Of a stretch of 41,888 nucleotides of DNA, positions 15,849 through 23,598 are shown one piece after another (position 1 is the stretch's first letter; each line of letters begins with the position of its first letter). Origin of the DNA: Ruminococcus sp. (lineage in GTDB: Bacteria; Bacillota; Clostridia; Oscillospirales; Ruminococcaceae). Where the stretch lies: positions 1 to 41,888 of the forward strand of contig JAFXVT010000060.1 of assembly GCA_017534835.1 (NCBI GenBank). The letters are read 5' to 3'. The notes below the pieces were generated by a model, which was not told where the DNA came from, did not search any database, and saw only the letters and a program-made list of their open reading frames with translations. Position numbers and translations under genes: made by a program.

Positions 15849-18293
15849 ATGTCCCTGATCGCGGAAACTGCTGTCAGCGGAACGGCGTATTCTTTCGATA
15901 AGCTGTTCAGCTACAGGGTGCCGGAGAGTATGCAGCTGAAGGAAGGCTGTAGGGTGCTGGTGCCGTTCGGAAAGGGCAATATGCGCAGGATAGGCGTAGT
16001 TATGCGGATAAGGGAGGGCAGCGATGCCCGTCTGAAGCCGGTGACGGCGCAGATAGACGAAGAGCCCGTTGTTTCGGGCGAGCTTATGAGGCTTGCGGAG
16101 TATCTGCGCGAGCATACCTTCTGCACCTATTTTGACGCGGTGAAGATAATGCTTCCGCCCGGAATGGGCGTGAAGGCGAAGGAGAGCTTCCGCCTTGTGA
16201 GCGGCTTTGCGGACGTAAGTCAGCTCAGCCCTGCCGCAGACGAGCTGCTCGAAACGCTCAGGTGCGCTGCCGATAACAAGGAAGTGACCGAGCTTCTCGG
16301 GAGCTTCATCGCTGAAAACGGCAGACGGCTCACCGACGAGCTCCTCGACGCAGGTGCCCTTGAATCAAACAATGCTTTCCGTCAGAATGTGGGAGACGCT
16401 TCCGTGAGAATGGTGCGGCTCTCGGACGATTACCTCGCTGACCCTTCACGCTTCGAGCTTACGCCGAAGCAGAAGCAGGCTGCTGCATTTCTTGAGGAGT
16501 ACGGCGCAGCTTCTGTGAGAGAGGTCGCATATATGTGCGGCTTCACTGAGGCGGTCATCAAGCGGCTCGCAGCTTCCGGAGCGGCAGAGGAATACGAGAT
16601 GGAACTCCTCCGCGGTGTGGAGGACGGCTCCGATGAGCACACCGACCCGCAGGCTGTTGTCCTTTCGGACGAGCAGCAGGCGGCACACGATGCCGTGCTC
16701 GGACAGATAAAAGAAAAGAAACCGGCAGTCTTTCTGCTTCACGGTGTTACCGGAAGCGGAAAGACCTCGGTTTTTGAGAAGCTGATATACGACACGATAC
16801 AGCTCGGACAGCAGGCGCTCCTGCTCATTCCCGAGATCGGGCTGACTCCGCAGGTGCTGAGACGGTTCAGGTCACTTTTCGGGGAGAGGGTCGCTGTTAT
16901 CCACAGCGGACTGTCGCTCGGTCAGCGTCTCGACGAATACAAACGCATAAAACGGGGCGAGGCGGACATCGTGATAGGCACGAGAAGCGCGGTTTTTGCC
17001 CCTCTTGCCAATATCGGGATAATCATTATCGACGAGGAGGGCGAACGCTCGTACAAGTCGGACAGCTCGCCGCGATACCTCACGCACGACATCGCAAAGC
17101 GCAGATGCGTCGAGCACAGCTGCGTGCTGCTGCTCGCGTCGGCGACTCCGAGCATTGAGAGCTATTATCTTGCCGAACGCGGCGTTTACCGCCTTCTCGA
17201 GCTTAAAAGCCGCTACAGCAGCAATCCGCTGCCCGAGGTGAGCATCGTCGATATGAATGAGGAGCGGACAGTCGGAAATTCGTCCGAGTTCAGCCGCCGT
17301 CTCGTGGACGAGGTGAATGCGAACCTGAAGCGCGGCGAGCAGAGCATACTTCTGCTCAACAGGCGTGGCTATCACACGATAACGAGCTGCGTGGACTGCT
17401 TTCAGCCGATATACTGCCCGAACTGCTCAGTGCCGCTGACCTATCACAAGAAGAACGGCAAGCTGATGTGCCATTACTGCGGATATGCAGGCGACGAGCC
17501 GGAGACCTGTCCGGTATGCGGTTCATCGCGTATGAAGCGTATGGGATTCGGTACCCAGAAGCTCGAGGAGGAGCTCGGCGAGCTCTTCCCGACAGCGCGT
17601 ATCCTGCGAATGGATGCGGATACGACTTTTTCGCGCTACTCCTATGAGAAGGGCTTCAACGCCTTCCGCGACGGCGAGTACGATATAATGATAGGCACGC
17701 AGATGATCGGCAAAGGGCTCGATTTCCCGAACGTTACGCTGGTAGGTGTACTGTCGGTCGACAAGGCTCTGTACAACGGTGATTTCCGCAGCTATGAGCG
17801 CACTTTCTCGCTGATAGCACAGGTCGTCGGAAGAGGCGGACGCGGTGAACGCTCGGGGCGCGCGATATTGCAGACCTTTATGCCTGACCACTACGTGATG
17901 AATCTCGCAGCGGAGCAGGACTATAAGGGCTTCTACAGCGAAGAGATCGCTATACGCAGAGCGATGATATTCCCACCGATATGCGATATGTGCATTTTCT
18001 GCTTTGCAGGTCTGACAGAGCCCGATACAAAGCGCGGCGCGGACGCGATAATCGCGCTGATGAACGTGCGTTTGCGTGAATTGCAGCCGAAAACGCCGGT
18101 ACGCGTGCTCGGTCCGGTGAAGGCTTCATATGGCAGGCTCGGCGGAAAATACAGGTACAGGATAATTATGAAATGCAAGAATTCGGCGGAGATGCGCGGC
18201 TTTATCAGCGGCATTCTGACCGAAGGGGCTAAGCTCCCCGAAATGCGGAATGTGACATTCTATGCCGATATGAACGGCGATGTCGGAGTATAA
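15849..18293 (+). CDS. priA: Primosomal replication-restart helicase PriA
   Basis: PriA recognises stalled forks and reloads the replicative helicase. The N-terminal 3'-end-binding domain (ETAVSGTAYSFDKLFSY) is followed by a winged-helix region (about 205-265). The superfamily 2 helicase core has Walker A GVTGSGKT (about 298), the GTRSAVFAP motif and motif II IIIIDEEGE (about 393). The paired-zinc insert is at 512-559 (CVDC, CPNC, CHYC, CPVC), followed by QMIGKGLDFPNVTLVG. Motif II usually reads DEEH in PriA; here the His is Gly, and catalytic Asp and Glu are kept. Length 814 aa is normal. It starts 1 nt after rpoZ. Confidence 0.95.
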   Translation: MSLIAETAVSGTAYSFDKLFSYRVPESMQLKEGCRVLVPFGKGNMRRIGVVMRIREGSDARLKPVTAQIDEEPVVSGELMRLAEYLREHTFCTYFDAVKIMLPPGMGVKAKESFRLVSGFADVSQLSPAADELLETLRCAADNKEVTELLGSFIAENGRRLTDELLDAGALESNNAFRQNVGDASVRMVRLSDDYLADPSRFELTPKQKQAAAFLEEYGAASVREVAYMCGFTEAVIKRLAASGAAEEYEMELLRGVEDGSDEHTDPQAVVLSDEQQAAHDAVLGQIKEKKPAVFLLHGVTGSGKTSVFEKLIYDTIQLGQQALLLIPEIGLTPQVLRRFRSLFGERVAVIHSGLSLGQRLDEYKRIKRGEADIVIGTRSAVFAPLANIGIIIIDEEGERSYKSDSSPRYLTHDIAKRRCVEHSCVLLLASATPSIESYYLAERGVYRLLELKSRYSSNPLPEVSIVDMNEERTVGNSSEFSRRLVDEVNANLKRGEQSILLLNRRGYHTITSCVDCFQPIYCPNCSVPLTYHKKNGKLMCHYCGYAGDEPETCPVCGSSRMKRMGFGTQKLEEELGELFPTARILRMDADTTFSRYSYEKGFNAFRDGEYDIMIGTQMIGKGLDFPNVTLVGVLSVDKALYNGDFRSYERTFSLIAQVVGRGGRGERSGRAILQTFMPDHYVMNLAAEQDYKGFYSEEIAIRRAMIFPPICDMCIFCFAGLTEPDTKRGADAIIALMNVRLRELQPKTPVRVLGPVKASYGRLGGKYRYRIIMKCKNSAEMRGFISGILTEGAKLPEMRNVTFYADMNGDVGV

Positions 18294-18311
18294 ACGGAAG
18301 GATGAATAAAA

Positions 18312-18773
18312 ATGGCTTTAAGAAATATACTTACTGATAAGGACGAGGTCCTCCACAAGGTTTGCAGACCTGTGGAAAAGTTCGATGAGAAGCTCGCGAT
18401 ACTCCTCGACGATATGCACGAGACGCTCGACAAGGCGCAGGGACTCGGTCTCGCAGGTCCTCAGGTCGGCATTTGCAGACGTGTCTTCATAATGCACCTC
18501 GAGGAGGGCAGCTTTGAGTGCATAAATCCCGAGGTCTCGCAGAGGGAGGGCTCTCAGCGCGTGCAGGAGGGCTGTCTTTCGTGCCCGAACGTATGGGGCT
18601 ATGTAACACGTCCGAACAGTGTCCACCTCAAGGCTCAGGACAGGAACGGGAACTGGTTCGAGCGCGATTTTACCGGGCTCGGCGCACAGTGCGTCTGCCA
18701 CGAGAATGACCACCTTGACGGTCACGTTTTCACTGAGATAGTTGAAGAATTTTTCGTTCCCGAGGAGGGATAA
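18312..18773 (+). CDS. def: Peptide deformylase
   Basis: Removes the formyl group from new N-terminal methionines. All three signature motifs are present: GLGLAGPQVG (motif 1, usual AAPQ is GPQ here), EGCLSCPN (metal-ligand Cys) and CHENDHLDG (HExxH metal site). Length 153 aa. It precedes fmt by one base, pairing formylation with deformylation as in most bacteria. Confidence 0.95.
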   Translation: MALRNILTDKDEVLHKVCRPVEKFDEKLAILLDDMHETLDKAQGLGLAGPQVGICRRVFIMHLEEGSFECINPEVSQREGSQRVQEGCLSCPNVWGYVTRPNSVHLKAQDRNGNWFERDFTGLGAQCVCHENDHLDGHVFTEIVEEFFVPEEG

Positions 18774-18774
18774 T

Positions 18775-19704
18775 ATGAAGGTAGTATTTATGGGAACTCC
18801 CGATTTTGCGGTGCCCTGTCTGCGAAAGCTCGCGGAGAGCAGCTGCGAGGTCGCGGCAGTTTTCACTCAGCCCGACAAGCCGAAGGGCAGGGGATACAAG
18901 CTTATCCCGACTCCGGTGAAGGCGGCGGCAGAGGAATACAGCATACCGGTCTATCAGCCGCTCTCGCTCCGCAAGGGGGATGATGCAGCGGAAGCAATGA
19001 GGATCTTGAACGATATTGCTCCGGATCTGATAGTCGTTACAGCCTATGGTCAGATACTTCCGAAGGAGATACTTGAGCTGCCAAAGTACGGCTGTGTGAA
19101 TATACACGCTTCACTGCTCCCGAAGTACAGGGGAGCTGCTCCGATAAACTGGGTGCTGCTCAACGGCGAGACCGAGACCGGCGTTACCTCGATGCAGATG
19201 AGCGAGGGACTCGATACCGGTGATATGCTCATAAAGAGAAGTACGAAGATCGGCGAAAATGAGACGTATGAGGAGCTTTATGCCCGGCTCTCGGAGATGG
19301 GCGGAGAGGTGCTGATGGACACCGTTGCTGCTATCGAAGGCGGTACTCTCGCACCTGAAAAACAGGACGATTCGCTGAGCTGCTATTCTCCGATGATACG
19401 CAAGGAGATGAGCCAGCTCGACTTCTCGAAAACTGCTGCTGAGGTACACAATGTGATAAGAGGCGTGACCGGATTCGCGTTGCTCGAGGGCAAGCGTGTC
19501 AAGGTCTATCGCTCACAAATTTCGGACAAAATTGCTCCCGATGCTGAGAACGGCGAGATAGTCGACACTTCAAGCTTTACCGTGAAATGCGGCGACGGAA
19601 AATGTGTCACTTTCCTTGAAGTCCAGCCGGAGGGAAAAAAGCGTATGCGGACAGAGGACTTCCTCAGGGGCAAAAAGCTCGCAAAGGGAGAGAAGCTCGT
19701 CTGA
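18775..19704 (+). CDS. fmt: Methionyl-tRNA formyltransferase
   Basis: Transfers a formyl group from 10-formyl-THF to initiator Met-tRNA. Visible are FMGTPDFAV at the N-terminus, TAYGQILP, the catalytic NIHASLLPKYRGAAPI (Asn-His, about residue 107) and SEGLDTGDM. The C-terminal OB-fold follows. Length 309 aa. The ATG at 18775 has GGAGG 6 nt upstream; an upstream in-frame ATG lies inside def and has no ribosome site. Confidence 0.96.
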   Translation: MKVVFMGTPDFAVPCLRKLAESSCEVAAVFTQPDKPKGRGYKLIPTPVKAAAEEYSIPVYQPLSLRKGDDAAEAMRILNDIAPDLIVVTAYGQILPKEILELPKYGCVNIHASLLPKYRGAAPINWVLLNGETETGVTSMQMSEGLDTGDMLIKRSTKIGENETYEELYARLSEMGGEVLMDTVAAIEGGTLAPEKQDDSLSCYSPMIRKEMSQLDFSKTAAEVHNVIRGVTGFALLEGKRVKVYRSQISDKIAPDAENGEIVDTSSFTVKCGDGKCVTFLEVQPEGKKRMRTEDFLRGKKLAKGEKLV

Positions 19705-19722
19705 AAATAAGGAGGCGCGGAG

Positions 19723-20427
19723 ATGAACTACGGATATTTACTGTCGGGAATGTCATATCACGTTAAGGAGCTGCTGCTCCTGCTCGCGATGATGATACTG
19801 CCGATAATTGCCGAAATACTGGTAAAAAGCACGTTCAACAAGTACAGTCGTGTGCGCAGCTTGCGAGGGCTCAGAGCCGAGGAAGCTGCTGAGATGATAC
19901 TCAGGGCGAACGGGCTTTTCGATGTCCGTATCGAGCACGTCAGAGGCAGCCTCACCGATCATTACTCACCGAAGGAGAAGGTCCTGCGCCTTTCGGACAG
20001 CGTTTACGGACAGACCTCCGTTGCCGCGATAGGAGTCGCCGCGCATGAGTGCGGACACGCCTGTCAGCATGACAAGAATTACCTTCCGATAATCATTCGC
20101 CAGAAGATAGTTCCTGTGGTCAATATCTGCTCTTACACGTGGTACATCGTGTTCCTGCTCGGGTGCTTGTTCACGATGCTGCCGTTCCTGATATACGTCG
20201 GTATCGCGATGTTTTCGGCGGTCGTGGTATTCCAGCTCGTAACTCTGCCGACTGAGCTCGACGCGAGCCGCCGGGCTATGAAAACTCTCGAAAGAGACTG
20301 CATTCTTGAAACGTCGGAGCTCAGACCTGCACGTAAGGTGCTCAGAGCTGCCGCAATGACTTACGTTGCCTCGCTTGCGGCGTCGCTGATGCAGCTCGCA
20401 AGGCTGCTGCTGAGGGTAAGACGATGA
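19723..20427 (+). CDS. Membrane zinc metallopeptidase, YugP family
   Basis: 234 residues, DUF/peptidase family of Bacillus YugP (Zn_peptidase_2). There is an N-terminal membrane segment (about 12-32), the HECGH zinc motif in GVAAHECGHACQH near residue 108, two central membrane segments (about 131-170), then the T-LPTELDASRRA block with the likely third zinc ligand. A C-terminal hydrophobic helix follows. The natural substrate is unknown. It sits between fmt and rsmB with a strong GGAGG site and overlaps rsmB by 4 nt (ATGA). Confidence 0.88.
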   Translation: MNYGYLLSGMSYHVKELLLLLAMMILPIIAEILVKSTFNKYSRVRSLRGLRAEEAAEMILRANGLFDVRIEHVRGSLTDHYSPKEKVLRLSDSVYGQTSVAAIGVAAHECGHACQHDKNYLPIIIRQKIVPVVNICSYTWYIVFLLGCLFTMLPFLIYVGIAMFSAVVVFQLVTLPTELDASRRAMKTLERDCILETSELRPARKVLRAAAMTYVASLAASLMQLARLLLRVRR

Positions 20428-21713
20428 ACGATCCGAGATTTCTGACCGTAAAGCTGCTGGGCAAGACGTTCCGCAGCGGAAGCTATTCAAATATTCAGCT
20501 CAGCGCAGGACTGGATTCTTCCGACCTCGACGAGAGGGGGAAGAAGCTTTGCTCTGCGCTGTATTACGGAGTCATCGAGCGGAGGATAACGCTTGACCAT
20601 ATAATTTCCGGATTATCTTCACGCCCGATAAACAAGCTTGATGACGAAATTGTAAATATATTGCGGTGCGGCATTTACCAGATAATGTATATGGACAGCG
20701 TACCCGACAACGCCGCTGTGAACGAATCGGTCAACCTCGCGAAGCAGTTCGGCAAATCGAGCGCTGCCGGAATGGTGAACGCGATACTCCGCAATTTTAT
20801 CCGCAATGGCAAGCAGCTTACTCTGCCGGAATATGCGATAAAGCGCACCTCGATAGAATATTCCGCACCGGAAGAGCTCGTCCGCGAGCTGATGAAGAAT
20901 GATGCACTCGAAGTTCTCACCTGCAAGCACAGGAACGGCGCATATATCCGCAGAAATCCGCTGAAATGCACCGCAGAGGAGTTCGATGCACGCCTTGCCG
21001 AAAGGCTCGGACGCGAGAATGTACGGAGAGTGAACGGGCTGCCGGACTGCTGGCTCGTTTCGGGCGATATGATACATACCGAGGCGTTTGAGAAGGGCTG
21101 GTTCCACGTGCAGAGCGCGGCTTCGCAGTACATCTGCACGGCGCTTGCTCCAACGGAAAATGACCGTGTTCTCGACATCTGCGCCGCTCCCGGAGGCAAG
21201 ACCTTCACTATGGCGGAGATGATGAACGGCAAGGGCGAGGTATACGCATTCGACCTCCACGAGAAGCGTGTGAAGCTGATACGTGAGGGCGCGGAAAGGC
21301 TCGGACTCGCCAATATCAGGGCTGCGGCAGGCGATTCGCGCAAATTTGACCCGGAGCTTCCGCAGTTCACGAAGATACTGTGTGATGTGCCCTGCTCGGG
21401 ACTTGCGGTCATCAGTATCAAGCCGGAGATAAAGTACAAGAATATTTCGGATTTCGACGGACTTCCGGAGATCCAGTACAATATTGCGAATAATGCTTTG
21501 AACTATCTTGCGGTCGGCGGGGAGCTCGTCTATTCGACTTGCACCATACGCCGTGAGGAAAATGAAAAGGTCTGCGCAAGACTGCTCCACGCTCATCCGG
21601 AGCTCGAACCGGTGGAGCTCCCGTCAACAGGGATACCTGCCGACAGACGTACAGAGCTCCCGTACAGGTCGGTGAACGGCTTCTTCGTTGCGAAGTTCCG
21701 AAGACGTGTATGA
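20424..21713 (+). CDS. rsmB: 16S rRNA m5C967 methyltransferase RsmB
   Basis: 429 residues: an N-terminal NusB-like RNA-binding domain (about 1-140), then a SAM-dependent Fmu/NOL1/NOP2 domain. The SAM loop is DICAAPGGKT (about residue 252). Catalytic cysteines lie in DVPCSGLAVI (about 321) and YSTCTI (about 372). The ATG overlaps the stop of the zinc-protease gene (ATGA), so translation is coupled. Confidence 0.94.
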   Translation: MNDPRFLTVKLLGKTFRSGSYSNIQLSAGLDSSDLDERGKKLCSALYYGVIERRITLDHIISGLSSRPINKLDDEIVNILRCGIYQIMYMDSVPDNAAVNESVNLAKQFGKSSAAGMVNAILRNFIRNGKQLTLPEYAIKRTSIEYSAPEELVRELMKNDALEVLTCKHRNGAYIRRNPLKCTAEEFDARLAERLGRENVRRVNGLPDCWLVSGDMIHTEAFEKGWFHVQSAASQYICTALAPTENDRVLDICAAPGGKTFTMAEMMNGKGEVYAFDLHEKRVKLIREGAERLGLANIRAAAGDSRKFDPELPQFTKILCDVPCSGLAVISIKPEIKYKNISDFDGLPEIQYNIANNALNYLAVGGELVYSTCTIRREENEKVCARLLHAHPELEPVELPSTGIPADRRTELPYRSVNGFFVAKFRRRV

Positions 21714-21748
21714 GATGAAAAAACAGACGAAGGGAAGGTGTGTGAAAA

Positions 21749-22807
21749 TTGGAGAAAACGGATATACTCAGCCTCGAACTGCCCGAGCTCGAAGCGCTTC
21801 TTGAGGCTCAGGGAGAGAAAAAATTCAGGGCAAAGCAGATATACCAGTGGCTTCATGTTAAAAGAATTTTTGATTTCGACAAAATGACTGACCTATCTAT
21901 CCAATTACGCGCGCACCTCAAAGATTTTTTTTGTATAAATGGACTATTTGTGCAGAAAAAGCTTGAATCTTCTATAGATAATACTGTAAAATATCTGTAT
22001 AGGCTTTCTGACGGGAACTATGTTGAGACCGTTCTGATGGAGTATAATTACGGGCACAGTATCTGTGTGTCAACACAGGTCGGCTGCAAGATGGGCTGCC
22101 GGTTCTGTGCGTCGGCTATCGCCGGCTTCGTGAGGAGCCTTGAGCCGTCAGAGATACTGATGCAGATATACGAGACTGAGAAAAACTCAGGCATGAAGGT
22201 ATCGGGGATCGTTCTTATGGGCATCGGCGAGCCGCTCGACAACTACGAAAACGTGGTGAAGTTCCTGCGGATACTCTCGGACGGCAAGGGCAACAATTTC
22301 AGCCTGCGCCACGTTTCGCTCTCGACCTGCGGGATAGTGCCGAGGATATACGACCTCGCTGAGCTGAAGCTCCAGCTCACGCTGTGCATCTCGCTCCACG
22401 CTTCCGATAACAGTGCAAGAAGTGAAATAATGCCGGTCAACAAAGCATATAATATACAGGAGCTCCTCGAAGCCTGCCGCCATTACATCGACAGGACGGG
22501 GCGGCGGATAACCTTTGAGTACGCTGTCATCAGCGGAGTCAATTCCTCCGATGCGGACGCGGACAGGCTCTCAGACCTGCTCAGAGGCATAAACTGCCAT
22601 GTGAACCTTATCCCCGTGAATAAGGTCAAAGAGAGAAATTTCCATACCGCATCGAGTGCGGTCGCGGATTTCGCGAAACGGCTCGGCAAACGCGGTATCA
22701 ACGCGACCGTGAGACGTACTCTCGGGAGCGATATAGAGGCGGCGTGCGGTCAGCTCAGGCGTGACGCTGCGAAAAATGATATAGAGAACGGAGGTGCGGA
22801 TGCATGA
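21749..22807 (+). CDS. rlmN: Dual 23S rRNA / tRNA C2-adenosine methyltransferase RlmN
   Basis: Radical SAM enzyme that methylates A2503 of 23S rRNA and A37 of some tRNAs. The cluster motif CKMGCRFC is near residue 113; the methyl-carrying Cys is expected in the C-terminal AACGQLR (about residue 331). Length 352 aa. The start is TTG at 21749, chosen because EKTDILSLELPELE matches the family N-terminus and AAGGTG lies 8 nt upstream; no ATG fits. The gene ends in an ATGA overlap with prpC. Confidence 0.95.
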   Translation: MEKTDILSLELPELEALLEAQGEKKFRAKQIYQWLHVKRIFDFDKMTDLSIQLRAHLKDFFCINGLFVQKKLESSIDNTVKYLYRLSDGNYVETVLMEYNYGHSICVSTQVGCKMGCRFCASAIAGFVRSLEPSEILMQIYETEKNSGMKVSGIVLMGIGEPLDNYENVVKFLRILSDGKGNNFSLRHVSLSTCGIVPRIYDLAELKLQLTLCISLHASDNSARSEIMPVNKAYNIQELLEACRHYIDRTGRRITFEYAVISGVNSSDADADRLSDLLRGINCHVNLIPVNKVKERNFHTASSAVADFAKRLGKRGINATVRRTLGSDIEAACGQLRRDAAKNDIENGGADA

Positions 22808-23529
22808 GATTCAGATCCGGTTCGGATATCGGTCTGAGACGCGAAGAGAATCAGGACGCGGTAAGATGTGAATACTTCGGGCATAATGTACTTGCGGTCG
22901 TCTGCGACGGTATGGGCGGCGAGCGTGCCGGAAGAGAAGCCAGCCAGATCGCGCTTGAGGAGTTCTATCAGCGCTTCTCCGACGGCTACAGCGAGAGCCT
23001 CGATACGGATGGTATCCGCAAACTGATGATCTCTGCGGTATCGGCTGCGAATTCTGTGATCTACACCAAGGCAAGGCTCGATTTCAAGAATTTCGGGATG
23101 GGCACTACCTGCGTTGCGGCGTTCGTGACACAGGACAAGGCATTCATCGCCAATGTAGGAGACAGCCGCGCTTACCTCATCACGGACAACGGTCTTCACC
23201 AGATAACCACAGACCACAATGTTCCTTCACTGCTTTTCGAGCAGGGCAAGATAACCGAGGCTGAGATAGACGTCCACCCGCAGAGGCATATGCTCATCAG
23301 GGCTGTCGGCGTCGAAAAGACAGTTCTCACGGATACCTTCATCCTCGACTATGAGGACAAGATACACCTGCTTCTGTGCTCTGACGGTCTGTCGGGGTAT
23401 TGCAGCGACGAGGAGATCGGCGACGTGATCGCAGAGAATGAGCTCGACGGAATGGTCGACCAGCTCATAAAGCTCGCGAACGGCAAGGGCGGACGGGATA
23501 ACATCACAGTCGCGCTCATCTGGGACTGA
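22804..23529 (+). CDS. prpC: PP2C-family Ser/Thr phosphatase
   Basis: 241 residues with the metal-binding PP2C motifs: RREENQDA (residue about 11), VCDGMGGE (about 37), NVGDSRAYL, CSDGLSGY and GGRDNITVALI. It dephosphorylates PASTA-kinase substrates and the kinase itself in relatives. It is encoded directly before prkC, the usual Firmicutes arrangement, and overlaps rlmN by 4 nt. Confidence 0.95.
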   Translation: MRFRSGSDIGLRREENQDAVRCEYFGHNVLAVVCDGMGGERAGREASQIALEEFYQRFSDGYSESLDTDGIRKLMISAVSAANSVIYTKARLDFKNFGMGTTCVAAFVTQDKAFIANVGDSRAYLITDNGLHQITTDHNVPSLLFEQGKITEAEIDVHPQRHMLIRAVGVEKTVLTDTFILDYEDKIHLLLCSDGLSGYCSDEEIGDVIAENELDGMVDQLIKLANGKGGRDNITVALIWD

Positions 23530-23598
23530 GAGTACAGTCATTGTTATGTTTTTTATTTTATGCCATATAGATAACAGATCTGAAGGAAGGATAAGACC

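Noticed and set aside
20619-21596. Minus-strand open frame of 325 aa opposite rsmB
   Set aside because: rsmB on the plus strand carries every family motif; the antisense frame has none and no start signal. The same reasoning removes frames opposite prkC, rsgA, priA and xylA.
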